Positions 18,359 through 26,924 are shown, counted from the first letter of the stretch. The stretch: DNA of 64,000 nt from Fibrobacter sp. (GCF_017551775.1 NZ_JAFZKX010000019.1:1-64000), one strand, 5' to 3'. The notes: generated by a model not told the origin, from the letters alone. A program made the numbers and translations.

Positions 18359-19153
18359 TTAAAGAAGTCCATGCTCCTTAAGAATCTTTTCGTACTTGTC
18401 GGCACGTGATTTCGCCTCATCTGCACGGGCCTCGGCCTCGTCGGCTCGTTTCTCGGCAGCATTAGCACGTTCGCGCTCGTTATACACAGCCTCGTCAATT
18501 TCCTGTTGCCAAGTCATATAGCGCTTCCTTGTTTCGTTGTCAGACAGATACCATTGCCGCTGGCGTTCAACAGCCAGCGTCCCCGCGGATGTCGCCTTGT
18601 TTGTCGCGAAGTATTCAAGATACTCCTTGATCGACTTCTCGGCAACATCCCTGTACTTACTGAATATATAAAAATTTTTCCAACATTGATCGCCCAATTC
18701 GTGTTCCGAGCGTCCGATTTCCAGATTCTTGAACTTGTAGACGGGCCGTCCCTGCCTGAAAATGTCGTCCGGGCAAATAAAGATTATGTACTGCTCCTTG
18801 AGGTTGCGGTAGGATTCACCCTTGTTCAAGGCCTCTGAGTCGCACAAGGCCTGGTAGTAGCGGGCGCGTTTCGGCAGTTCATGTGTGTCCTCTATCTGCA
18901 TTTCAATATCAAATGTGCGGACGGTTTCGCCCTTGGGTCCCTGTTCCTTTACGAAGACATCGTATCGAACACCCTTGTTAAAAGGACTACTTTCGGTGGA
19001 TTTCTCCGGTTCGGGTTCCTGAAGGTCAAAAATCTTGATGCCAAGGAGGGCTTCAAGGAACGGCTTCGCGATGTGCTTATGGCTGAACACCAGCGCGAAC
19101 ATGAAGCGGTTCGTGATGGGCAGTTCTTCGAACGGAATGTGGTTCGGTTCCAT
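18359..19153 (-). CDS. Rpn family PD-(D/E)XK nuclease / putative transposase
   Basis: The product has 264 residues from the chosen ATG. It opens with the family motif LPITNRFMFALVF and contains the PD-(D/E)xK core (VRYDVFVKE then FDIEMQIEDTH with the ExQ form). YYQALCDSEAL and YIIFICPDDIF match the PDDEXK_2 family. These proteins are related to RpnA, which stimulates recA-independent recombination. The C-terminal 60 residues form a coiled coil with RADEAEARADEAKSRADK heptads. An upstream ATG at 19174 would add seven residues. The inner ATG is preferred because AAAGGAGC stands 6 bases before it. Such genes are multicopy in Fibrobacter-like genomes. Confidence 0.88.
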   Translation of the reverse strand: MEPNHIPFEELPITNRFMFALVFSHKHIAKPFLEALLGIKIFDLQEPEPEKSTESSPFNKGVRYDVFVKEQGPKGETVRTFDIEMQIEDTHELPKRARYYQALCDSEALNKGESYRNLKEQYIIFICPDDIFRQGRPVYKFKNLEIGRSEHELGDQCWKNFYIFSKYRDVAEKSIKEYLEYFATNKATSAGTLAVERQRQWYLSDNETRKRYMTWQQEIDEAVYNERERANAAEKRADEAEARADEAKSRADKYEKILKEHGLL

Positions 19154-19202
19154 TATGCTCCTTTGTACGTACATGGCTGTCCGTACCTTTAGTCGTTAAA
19201 CA

Positions 19203-19260
19203 AAAAAAAGAGCCGTTCCTATACCGATATAATAATACGATATAGAAAACGGCTCTTTTT
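19203..19260. terminator. Bidirectional terminator-like hairpin
   Basis: A 13-bp outer stem, AAAAAGAGCCGTT with AACGGCTCTTTTT, encloses a loop with its own CTATA/TATAG stem. T runs exist on both strands. It separates the Rpn nuclease gene from the B12 operon. Confidence 0.65.
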
Positions 19261-19333
19261 GTGAGCGAATGGCCAGTTGTTCGCTAGCCAATGTTAATAT
19301 AGCAAATGAATCGAAAGAAAAACCAAATCGGTA

Positions 19334-19368
19334 AAGGAAAGGCGCACCGGAAAACCGATGCGCCTTGT
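19334..19368 (-). terminator. Terminator of the B12-uptake operon
   Basis: A 10-bp stem with one mismatch (GGCGCACCGG/CCGATGCGCC) lies about 30 bases after the stop codon of the lipoprotein gene. On the minus strand it is followed by a weak T-rich stretch. Confidence 0.55.
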
Positions 19369-19396
19369 TTCTAGAGGTGTAATTTCGTTTGACTAA

Positions 19397-20881
19397 TTAT
19401 TCCACGATTTCGACTTTCTTGGCGCTGAGTTCCTTCGTATCGATGGAAGAAATCGTAGAACCGTCCGTGAGGGAAATCTTGCGGATTTCGGCAACGTCAT
19501 ACATAACGACCCAAGCAGTGTTGTTGTCAATGGCAACGATGTCCCAGGGATTGACCTTGTCTTCAAAGGCCTGCTGCCAAGCAACAGTCTTGGCGGTTGT
19601 ATTTACCTTCGAGATGCTACCCTTACCCTTGCGGTCAAGCACGTACAATCCACCATTGACCCCTACGATTTTTGTATCGGTCGAGAAGGGAATGTTATTG
19701 TCACTGAGGCAAGAACCTTCTTCTTCATCTTCTTCAATCCAGTAAAGTTTGCCTGCGTTAGCAAAATCGCTGATATAGACAAATATCTCGCCGCCTGCAA
19801 CGACAATACCAGCGGGCTGATAGCCCATCTCATCATCATAAAGGGCGGTGAGCTTCTTTCCATTATACGCGTACGCCACCATGGGGGTCAAATCAAAGAG
19901 GGATCCGCGGTCACCGATATAGGCAAGTTTCATTTTACTGTCATAGTAAATAGAACCGCTGGCATCGACAATGCCATCAATTTTCTTCACCGACTTGCTG
20001 GTCAAATCAACTTCGACAGCAGGGACATCTTGGTAGGCCCTGTAAACAGCAACATATGCCGTGCCAGAAACCTTGTCAACATCCATCATATACGCGCCAC
20101 CGCCAAGCAGCGTACCGCTCACCCAAAGTTCAGACTTCTTGTTCTTCAGGTCAATCTTTTCGATACCGCGGTTTTCATCGGCATCAATACCCCATGTGAC
20201 AGGATTGTATTCGCCCTGAGTACCCACATAAAGCGAGCCCTTCACCATCTTGATGGCCTGCGGGTTCTTGGTCACAAGCGGAATCGTATCAAGAAGAGTG
20301 CCATCGCTCAGTTTGAACAGGGCCACGAGACCATTCTCGTACTTCAGCAAGGACGAACCATCCGAATAAGAGCGCTGGAACACGGCGAACAGCGTGTCGC
20401 CAGAGACTTCGAGGTCGGCGGCGTTCGGCGTTTCAGAGAGGTAAGTAATTTTCAGTTCGACGGAGCTGCTGGACTGCACTTCTTCGGAAGAGCTGCTCAC
20501 CACTTCGCTGGAAGAAGACTTCGCTTCGCTGGAGCTGGAGTTTGCGGAGCTGCTAGAGTTAGCCTTTTCAGAAGAGCTCGACTTGGCGGAGCTGCTGGAG
20601 TCCTTCTTTTCCGAGCTGCTGGACTTGTCGTCTTTCGCGCTGGAGCTGGACGTCGCCTTGCCCGAGCTGCTGGACTTTGCCTTGGAAGAACTGGAGGACT
20701 TGGCCTTCACAGAGCTGGAACTTTCGTCATCGTCGGAATCGCTGCTGACGATGTCATCTTCCAGACATTTCCCATCTTCAAGACAGGTCACGCTGGCGCC
20801 CGAACCGTTGTCGTCACCGCAAGCGCTCATGAAGAACGCAAGCGACATAGAAGCGAGTAATGTGAGTAGTTTTTTATTCAT
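19397..20881 (-). CDS. Beta-propeller lipoprotein, possible BtuG-like cobalamin-binding surface protein
   Basis: The product has 494 residues. The signal peptide ends in a lipobox (FFMSACGDD), so the mature protein is lipidated at that Cys. Residues 45-150 form a low-complexity Ser/Lys/Asp linker with many SSSS runs. The remaining 340 residues are short beta-blade repeats (YVGTQGEYNP, YVAVYRAYQDVP, YIGDRGSLFD, FVYISDFANAG, WVVMYDVAEIRKIS) like YncE-type seven-bladed propellers. The gene lies 42 bases after the riboswitch-controlled TonB receptor, on the same strand, with an AGGAAG ribosome site. In Bacteroides, BtuG is a propeller lipoprotein that caps BtuB and binds B12. The same arrangement here suggests an equivalent role. 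Fold and linker are seen; ligand is inferred. Confidence 0.75.
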   Translation of the reverse strand: MNKKLLTLLASMSLAFFMSACGDDNGSGASVTCLEDGKCLEDDIVSSDSDDDESSSSVKAKSSSSSKAKSSSSGKATSSSSAKDDKSSSSEKKDSSSSAKSSSSEKANSSSSANSSSSEAKSSSSEVVSSSSEEVQSSSSVELKITYLSETPNAADLEVSGDTLFAVFQRSYSDGSSLLKYENGLVALFKLSDGTLLDTIPLVTKNPQAIKMVKGSLYVGTQGEYNPVTWGIDADENRGIEKIDLKNKKSELWVSGTLLGGGAYMMDVDKVSGTAYVAVYRAYQDVPAVEVDLTSKSVKKIDGIVDASGSIYYDSKMKLAYIGDRGSLFDLTPMVAYAYNGKKLTALYDDEMGYQPAGIVVAGGEIFVYISDFANAGKLYWIEEDEEEGSCLSDNNIPFSTDTKIVGVNGGLYVLDRKGKGSISKVNTTAKTVAWQQAFEDKVNPWDIVAIDNNTAWVVMYDVAEIRKISLTDGSTISSIDTKELSAKKVEIVE

Positions 20882-20923
20882 GGTTGCTTCCTTTTCTGGC
20901 TTTACGCATATTATGCGCGGGGG

Positions 20924-22948
20924 CTAGAACCCCTGTATGAGTGTAAACCTGTATTCCCGACCGGGCGCCGGATACGGCGTGTAGATATTGCGGTAGGTCT
21001 CATCCGAAATATTGTCCACGGCGAACATGATCCTAGTCTTTTTCCACGGCTGCCAAGCGAGCGAGGCGTTATAACGGGCAACGGGGGGCTGCCGCGTAAA
21101 ATTCATGCGGTCGCTGAAAATCCGCGTCCTGTATGTAGCCTGGAACATGGCGCTCAAGTTGTAGGGCAAAAAGAACGTGCCCTCGGCAAAATAGCTGTGC
21201 ACGGGTTCGCCCGGCAGCAGGTTCCCGTTATAGGCCTTGTTCACGCCGTCGTCACGCGGATTCTGGATAGTCCCGCGCAACACCGCCTGGAAGAATTTCA
21301 CCGGACGGCTTTCCAGTTCGAGTTCCACCCCGCGAATAAGCGACTTGTCTATATTGAAGGCCTTCATCAGGTTGGTACTTATAACCCAGTATATTCCATT
21401 TTTTACATGATTTTCGAAATAGGTGGCGCGCAATACCGAGCGGTTCTTCGGGGTCGCAAGCGAGAGGCCAGCGGCAAAACGCAAGGCCGATTCATCCTTG
21501 AGCGTGGGGCTCGAAAGCATCCCCGGATACACGCCGTAGAGTTCCATCAACTGCGGCTGCCTGTAAAATCGCCCGAACGAAACGTTGCCGCCAATCCAGG
21601 AATTTTTCTTCCCGAACTTCGCCTGCACCATTCCCGCAAGGCTCAGGTCACGATCCGTAGCCTCGCTTACAGCGGCAGCGCCCGTAGTCATCAGGACCTG
21701 GCCGCCTCCGATATCGTCGTACGTCTTCAGGATGTTGCCTTCGGCGAACAACGAGAACCAATCCGTAAAGTTGTATTCCGCATTGCCCGCAATGGAACCC
21801 GCGAGGCGTTCCAGGCCAAAGCTCTCCAGCGTGCCGCGCGATTCCCAGAGTTCCGCGCTACCCGCAAGGCGCAAATACGCCTCGAACTTGTCCAGCAAGA
21901 GGTTCGCCGAAACCTCGGGAACCGCCCTGTAGCCCGCAAGCCCGTATTCCCTGAAATCCTTCGAGAGGTAGCCGATTTTATCGAGCGGGTAATACGACGA
22001 AGACGAATTCTTCTCGAACTTGCCGGTAACGCCCGCCGTCAGGAGCAGCACGTCGGCAATAGTCGGGAATTCCAGCCGGTACGCGACCTGCGCCATGTCG
22101 CCCGTAAATTCCGCCACATACGTCTGCAGGTCTTCCAGGCCCGGGTTCCCCGCCTGCGTGTGCATCGCGCTTGCAGACAGAATAGAGAAGAATCCGTTCC
22201 CGTGGAGCATGCGGTACTGGAAGCTGCCGGAATATTCCGTGAATTCCGCGTTCCTGCGCCTGTCCTTAAAATCATCCTCGTCGTTATAGAGGGTGCCGTT
22301 GCGGTTATCGAACTCGTAGTCGTTATCGCTGTGGCGCATGGATGCCGTCGCGGAGAACTGCACGCTGTCCTTGATACCCGCGGAAACCTGTACGGAACCT
22401 TCGAACGTGTTGTGAGAACCGTAACTCGCGATGACGCGCCCCCTCGGGGTCGAACCGCTATGCAGCGCATCCTTGGTCACGAAGTTTATCGCGCCGCCAA
22501 TGCCCGAGCCGCCGAACTTCGCCGGGACCCTGTCCTTGTAAACCTCTATCCTCTCGATGTTGTTGAGGTCGATCGACCCCAGGTCGGCAGCGCCGCCGCC
22601 GGCATCGTTCAGGGGAATGCCGTCGATGCAAATCAGCACGTTACGCGCGGCAATCCCGCGGATGGATACCGTCTGGAAACTGCCCATGCCGCCCTGCTTG
22701 TAACCCTGGATGCCCGAAAGCGACGAAATGACTTCGGAAGCCGAAAGTCCGAGGCCCTCCCAAGCGGAAGGCGAAATTTCCATGTAATCCGTTCCCGGAT
22801 TTTCCGTCTCGGCTATAGCGTAAGATTCGACCTGGGAAACGCCCAAATCCTGCACAGGCCCTTCCTGGGCATGCACGCCATGTGCCGAAGCACACGCAAA
22901 AACAACACCGCACAGCAGCGCGGGCAATTCGGACGATGTCACTCGCAT
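20924..22948 (-). CDS. btuB: TonB-dependent outer-membrane receptor, probable vitamin B12 transporter
   Basis: The product has 674 residues with a signal peptide ending at VHAQ. A plug domain follows (about residues 55-165: EVISSLSGIQGYKQGG, SIRGIAARNVLICIDGIPLND, IERIEVYKDRVPAKFGGSGIGGAINFVTK). The rest is a 22-strand-type beta-barrel ending in aromatic FTLIQGF, as outer-membrane proteins do. The size is close to BtuB. A cobalamin riboswitch immediately upstream on the same strand supports cobalamin or cobinamide as substrate. It is the first gene of a two-gene operon with the propeller lipoprotein. The start codon region takes part in the riboswitch expression platform. Confidence 0.88.
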   Translation of the reverse strand: MRVTSSELPALLCGVVFACASAHGVHAQEGPVQDLGVSQVESYAIAETENPGTDYMEISPSAWEGLGLSASEVISSLSGIQGYKQGGMGSFQTVSIRGIAARNVLICIDGIPLNDAGGGAADLGSIDLNNIERIEVYKDRVPAKFGGSGIGGAINFVTKDALHSGSTPRGRVIASYGSHNTFEGSVQVSAGIKDSVQFSATASMRHSDNDYEFDNRNGTLYNDEDDFKDRRRNAEFTEYSGSFQYRMLHGNGFFSILSASAMHTQAGNPGLEDLQTYVAEFTGDMAQVAYRLEFPTIADVLLLTAGVTGKFEKNSSSSYYPLDKIGYLSKDFREYGLAGYRAVPEVSANLLLDKFEAYLRLAGSAELWESRGTLESFGLERLAGSIAGNAEYNFTDWFSLFAEGNILKTYDDIGGGQVLMTTGAAAVSEATDRDLSLAGMVQAKFGKKNSWIGGNVSFGRFYRQPQLMELYGVYPGMLSSPTLKDESALRFAAGLSLATPKNRSVLRATYFENHVKNGIYWVISTNLMKAFNIDKSLIRGVELELESRPVKFFQAVLRGTIQNPRDDGVNKAYNGNLLPGEPVHSYFAEGTFFLPYNLSAMFQATYRTRIFSDRMNFTRQPPVARYNASLAWQPWKKTRIMFAVDNISDETYRNIYTPYPAPGREYRFTLIQGF

Positions 22949-22974
22949 CGGTCAAACCAGTGGCGCAAAGCGCC

Positions 22975-23200
22975 GATTGGACCCTACAGTTCTTCTGACT
23001 CGGGGATCGCTCTACTTCCAGCACCTTCACACGCGTACTCCCTTTCACGGTTTCCACGCATTGGTTCTTGCTGGTTTCGTCCTCCCTTACAGCGGCGGGA
23101 CCGTTCCCGGATTTGCGCCGCCGGCATCCGCCGGTTTTGCAGCACGGGATTCTCTTACAGGTTTCGCTTTCGCGCCACCTGCAGCTTTTCACGGCATAGG
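22975..23200 (-). promoter_or_regulatory. Cobalamin (adenosylcobalamin-class) riboswitch
   Basis: On the minus strand the leader contains the conserved core GGTCCCGCCGCTGTAAGG (about 23083-23104) and a B12 box form CCGAGTCAGAAGAACTG (22987-23003), in the right order and spacing. The upstream half holds the GCAGGT...ACCTGT pairing and the AGAATCCCGTG segment of the aptamer. A GGCGC/GCGCC hairpin (22962-22974) just before the start codon overlaps a second pairing, CCGAT (22973-22977) with ATCGG (22947-22951), that would cover the ATG. This suggests control of translation initiation. Confidence 0.93.
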
Positions 23201-23214
23201 GCCATTTGTCTAGA

Positions 23215-23243
23215 AATATAAAAAAAGGCGCCCATGTTTTCAA
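23215..23243 (-). promoter_or_regulatory. Sigma-70-type promoter of the riboswitch transcript
   Basis: The minus strand reads TTGAAA (23238-23243), a 17-base spacer, and TATATT (23215-23220). Transcription would start near 23207, just ahead of the riboswitch aptamer. Confidence 0.65.
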
Positions 23244-23323
23244 TAAAATACATTCCGCAAGGAATTTGCCTGCCGCGGCCATTTTTAACGCACGTTTTGC
23301 GTAAAATAGATTATATTACTTAC

Positions 23324-24340
23324 ATGCTCTTTATTTACCAATTTCCAGACTGGACGAATTTCAGGTTCGACTCCGCACGCGTGCTCGACGCGCTCGGCAA
23401 GGCGCGTTTCAGCGAAGGCAGGCTCTCGGGACTCCTCACCTTCGCGGGCACAAAAGATTTCGAGACGGACCTCGTCGTCGAGGACATCGTCGCGAACTTC
23501 GCCATCGACGGAATCCAACTCGACAGCGACTCCGTCCGGGCGGACGTCGCGCTCCGCGCCCAGGGAAGCAGCGCCCACATCCAGAACTACATCGGCGCCA
23601 TAGAGAACTACACGACTCCCCTGTCCCAGGAACGCCTATTCAACTGGCACGGTTCCATGACCGGCGGCAGGACGACTTCGTGGCGGGGCGGTTCAAGCGG
23701 TATCGACGCCAAGGGCGAAGGCCTGAATTTCTCGGGACCGGGGCCGGAACGCCTGCCCGCCGAAACGGAACACTTTTTGCGATGGTTCGAGAACTACCCC
23801 ATGGACGGCACCATCAAGGCGGCCATCGCGCATTTCTGGTTCTTGACGCTGCGGCCTTTCGACAAGGCGAACGGGCGAATCGCGAGGGCCATCACCGCGC
23901 TGCAACTGAGCCGCGCGCAGAAATCCGCACGCATGCACTACGCCCTGAACCGCCAGATTTTAAAGAACCGCGAGGAATACCTCCGCACGCTGAACAGGGC
24001 GCAATGCGGCAACGGCGACCTCACGGAATGGATCCTCTGGTTCCTCGCGCAAATCGTGGAAGCGGTACAGACGAGCGAATCGGCGATTGAATTCGAGACG
24101 CGGCGTTTCCGCTACCTCGCGAGGCATTCGGGAGTGCAGACAACCGAAAGGGAACAGCGGCTCCTGAACGCGGCCCTCACGGGGGAACTCCCGAGGGACT
24201 TCACGGCGAAGGACGTGGCGGCCCTGTTCGGGACAAGCCACGATACCGCGCTCCGCGAAATACAAAGCCTTATAGGGAAAGGGCTCGTTGCCGCCAACAA
24301 GAAGGGCGGGCGCAGCCAGACCTACAGCGTCGTGGAGTAA
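23324..24340 (+). CDS. Fic-fold protein with DUF4172-like N-terminus and C-terminal winged helix; catalytic His replaced by Arg
   Basis: The product has 338 residues from the chosen ATG. The N-terminus (FPDWTNFRFDSARV) matches DUF4172. The Fic core motif, normally HPFxxGNGR, reads RPFDKANGR with Arg at residue 177 in place of the catalytic His. The segment that normally holds the inhibitory S/TxxxE(G/N) motif reads NFAIDG, so the Ser and Glu are also changed. A winged-helix region occupies about residues 275-338 (TAKDVAALFGTSHDTALREIQSLIGKGL). Fic enzymes transfer AMP to target proteins; this one is predicted not to use the normal His mechanism. A TATATT box 6 bases before the ATG and no Shine-Dalgarno support the start. 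The longer frame from 23234 is not preferred. Confidence 0.85.
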   Translation: MLFIYQFPDWTNFRFDSARVLDALGKARFSEGRLSGLLTFAGTKDFETDLVVEDIVANFAIDGIQLDSDSVRADVALRAQGSSAHIQNYIGAIENYTTPLSQERLFNWHGSMTGGRTTSWRGGSSGIDAKGEGLNFSGPGPERLPAETEHFLRWFENYPMDGTIKAAIAHFWFLTLRPFDKANGRIARAITALQLSRAQKSARMHYALNRQILKNREEYLRTLNRAQCGNGDLTEWILWFLAQIVEAVQTSESAIEFETRRFRYLARHSGVQTTEREQRLLNAALTGELPRDFTAKDVAALFGTSHDTALREIQSLIGKGLVAANKKGGRSQTYSVVE

Positions 24341-24374
24341 TCCCGCCTATATTGTATATATGTGTATTGCTGGC

Positions 24375-24520
24375 CTTAAACGGCGGGGCAATTTTTGCCG
24401 AACTTAAACAGCGCAGCATTTCTCAAAGACGCGTTTATTGAAGTTGTTAAACGGCGGGACGTATTTCGCAGGCTTTAAACGGCGAGACGTATTGTATTTC
24501 GCGGGTCTTAAACGGCGCCG
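24375..24520. repeat. Tandem degenerate repeat of the helicase gene 3' end
   Basis: TTAAACGGCG or close variants occur five times, at about 24376, 24403, 24447, 24475 and 24510. Some are followed by GGGACGTATTTCGC-like sequence. The right-most copy is the last codons and stop of the helicase gene on the minus strand (GGCGCCGTTTAA). The array therefore looks like repeated copying of the gene end. Confidence 0.65.
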
Positions 24521-26010
24521 CCGTTCTCGCGCATGCGTTTGCGGGCACGGGAACCCGGGCGGTTGCGGCGACGGTGCCTGTGGCCGTTTTCGGGCTGACC
24601 GCCATTGGACGATGCACCGTCAGGAACCACGTTGCCGGGCCGCGCATTATTAGCCTGCGCGTTACCGGGTTGCGCGTTGCCGGGCTGACCGCCGAAACGC
24701 TTCTCGCGGCCGTCTCCCGGGTGCTTTTCGCGGGCCGGCTTGCCGCTCGCCGGCTTTTCAAAACGCTTCTTCTCGCGGGATTTTTCAGCGCGGTTTTCCG
24801 CATCGCGGCGCGACATGCGACCGCGGGCATTGCGCATCTCGCTTTCCGCGGTTTCCTTCTGCGGGGGCGGCAGCTTCTCGTATATCGCCTGGTCGCCTTC
24901 CGGGATGCGGATGCGGGTCAGCTTCTCGATAGCGCGCAGGTCCTGTTCCTCGTCGGGCGAGCAGAACGAAATCGCTATGCCGTCCTTGCCAGCGCGGGCG
25001 GTACGGCCGATGCGATGCACGAACGTCTCGGGCACGTCGGGCAGATCGTAGTTGAACACGTGCGAAACGTCGTCCACGTCTATCCCGCGGGCGGCGATAT
25101 CCGTCGCAACCAGCACGCGAATTTGTTCGCACTTGAAGTTCCCGAGGGCTTCCTGCCTCCTGTTCTGGCTCTTGTTCCCGTGAATCGCCGCGCACTTGAT
25201 TCCCGCCTTTTCGAGCACGCGCGTTATTTTGTCTGCACCATGCTTGGTGCGGCTGAACACGAGCACCTTCTTCATTTCGGGGTGAGCGAGCAGGAGTTCC
25301 TTCAAAAGCGCTCCCTTGCGGCGCTTGTCGATGCGGTAGAGTTCCTGGCGGATGCGTTCTATCGGCGTGCTCTGCGGGGCCACTTCCACGTGCACCGGGT
25401 CCGGGCGGAGGATGGTCGATGCGAGTTTCGTGATGTCGTCGGGCATCGTCGCGCTAAAGAACAGGTTCTGGCGCACCTGCGGGAGCAGCGCCACCACCTT
25501 GCGGATATCGTGAATGAACCCCATGTCGAGCATGCGGTCGGCTTCATCGAGCACGAAGAATTCCAGGGCCTTCAGGGAGACCGCCTTCTGGTTGATAAGG
25601 TCGAGCAGGCGGCCCGGAGTCGCCACCAGCACGTCCACGCCGCGCACGAGGTTCCTCTTCTGCGGGGCATCGTTCACGCCGCCAAATATGCAGGCGGTCG
25701 AAATCGCGGTGAACTGCGCATACTGCTTGAAACAGTCTTCCACCTGGATGGCGAGCTCGCGTGTCGGCAGCAAAATGAGCGCACGGCAGGTCTTCGGCGC
25801 GCGGAATTTCCCGGAATCGAGCAGGCGCTGCAGAATCGGGAGCGCGAAGGCCGCCGTCTTGCCGGTGCCCGTTTGGGCAATTCCCAGCAAATCCCGCCCT
25901 TCCAGGAGGCTAGGAATCGATTTTTCCTGGATCGGAGTGGGCTGTTCGTAGCCGACAGCGCGCACCGCACGCTGCAGAGGATTTGCGAGGGGAAGGTCGG
26001 AAAATAGCAT
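24508..26010 (-). CDS. DEAD-box ATP-dependent RNA helicase, RhlE-like
   Basis: The product has 500 residues from the chosen ATG. All helicase motifs are present: Q motif (GYEQPTPIQ), AQTGTGKTAAFALP, PTRELAIQ, TPGRLLD, VLDEADRMLDMG, FFSATMP, and HRIGRTARAGKDG. The C-terminal 110 residues are basic and low in complexity, with Asn/Gly/Pro repeats and an Arg-rich end, as in RhlE proteins that bind RNA through such tails. RhlE-type helicases act in ribosome assembly and RNA decay. An upstream frame from 26094 would add 28 residues unlike the family, so the inner ATG is used. A TACATT box lies 11 bases upstream of the ATG. Confidence 0.93.
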   Translation of the reverse strand: MLFSDLPLANPLQRAVRAVGYEQPTPIQEKSIPSLLEGRDLLGIAQTGTGKTAAFALPILQRLLDSGKFRAPKTCRALILLPTRELAIQVEDCFKQYAQFTAISTACIFGGVNDAPQKRNLVRGVDVLVATPGRLLDLINQKAVSLKALEFFVLDEADRMLDMGFIHDIRKVVALLPQVRQNLFFSATMPDDITKLASTILRPDPVHVEVAPQSTPIERIRQELYRIDKRRKGALLKELLLAHPEMKKVLVFSRTKHGADKITRVLEKAGIKCAAIHGNKSQNRRQEALGNFKCEQIRVLVATDIAARGIDVDDVSHVFNYDLPDVPETFVHRIGRTARAGKDGIAISFCSPDEEQDLRAIEKLTRIRIPEGDQAIYEKLPPPQKETAESEMRNARGRMSRRDAENRAEKSREKKRFEKPASGKPAREKHPGDGREKRFGGQPGNAQPGNAQANNARPGNVVPDGASSNGGQPENGHRHRRRNRPGSRARKRMRENGGAV

Positions 26011-26143
26011 AATTGGCGCCAAATGTAGAAAAAAAGGGGGGTCGCAACAATTAAATAACCATTTTTTGCGAATAGGGGAGTTGAAAAATAACATTTTTTG
26101 TGTTAATTTTCATAAGCAAATCTCCTTTAACCCCCTCTAAAAC

Positions 26144-26821
26144 ATGGAAGATTCGCTGCTAGTATCTGTCATAGACAGTGTCGTCGCCTTTCATGTATCG
26201 GCGGGCGGCAACTCGGGCACCTCTGCGTTAGCCCAATGCCTCATCGCCCTGTTCGGGGCCCTGGGCGGGGGTTTGGCATCGGCCCTCATGGCGTATTTCC
26301 TGGGAAAACGGTACGAAAGGATGCTGCTCGAAAACGACGAGCGCAGAAACAGGCTCGCCATGGAACTCGAAAGGCAGCGCGCAGATTTGCAGCAGCAACT
26401 CGAAGAAAAGCGCGACAAGCGCCAGAACGCAAAAGAACTGCTTCAGGTGCTTTCAAAGTTCTCCGACAGGATTTTAGAAGCCGACAAGAACTCCGTGTTC
26501 ATCGCAATGCAGATGACCCAGCCGAACAAGCAGAAGGAAGTTACCGAATTCGGCGCCCTCGTCGAAAAAATCGAATTCCTGTGGCAGCAAAACGGCTTTT
26601 TGCTCGACGCGACTTTCGCGAACGGCATCCAGAAAATCTTCCGCCTCATGTTCCTCTACAGGGACTGCGCCATGCGCTGCACCATGTTCGCCATGATGCC
26701 CGGGCAGCAGAAGCAAATCCAGCCCATCATTTCGAACTGCAACTATTACCGCAAGCTCTGGAATGACGAGTGGGACAAAATCAACGAGCAGATGAAAAAA
26801 ATAAAGAACTCGATGTTCTAG
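26144..26821 (+). CDS. Hypothetical membrane-anchored coiled-coil protein
   Basis: The product has 225 residues. One hydrophobic segment at about residues 30-52 (LIALFGALGGGLASALMAYFLG) is followed by a charged coiled coil (about 55-100: ERMLLENDERRNRLAMELERQ). The C-terminal half is helical with several Met, Cys and aromatic residues. It resembles small envelope proteins of unknown function and no family is recognised. It stands divergently from the helicase and convergent with glucokinase. An imperfect GAACTCG/CGAGTTC hairpin overlaps its stop codon. Confidence 0.65.
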   Translation: MEDSLLVSVIDSVVAFHVSAGGNSGTSALAQCLIALFGALGGGLASALMAYFLGKRYERMLLENDERRNRLAMELERQRADLQQQLEEKRDKRQNAKELLQVLSKFSDRILEADKNSVFIAMQMTQPNKQKEVTEFGALVEKIEFLWQQNGFLLDATFANGIQKIFRLMFLYRDCAMRCTMFAMMPGQQKQIQPIISNCNYYRKLWNDEWDKINEQMKKIKNSMF

Positions 26822-26875
26822 ACACCGAGTTCTCATAATCAAAAAGATTCGGACAAACGATAATAGCTCAGGTCT

Positions 26876-26924
26876 GGATCCTTCGACTTCACTACGTTCC
26901 GCTCAGGATGACACTTGCGTGTCA
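26876..26924 (-). repeat. Dispersed repeat directly after the glk stop codon
   Basis: On the minus strand the glk stop TGA begins a unit reading TGACAC...GTGTCATCCTGAGCG, then GAAGTCGAAGGAT. A second unit with the same layout follows the exbD stop codon (39751-39796). Confidence 0.75.
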
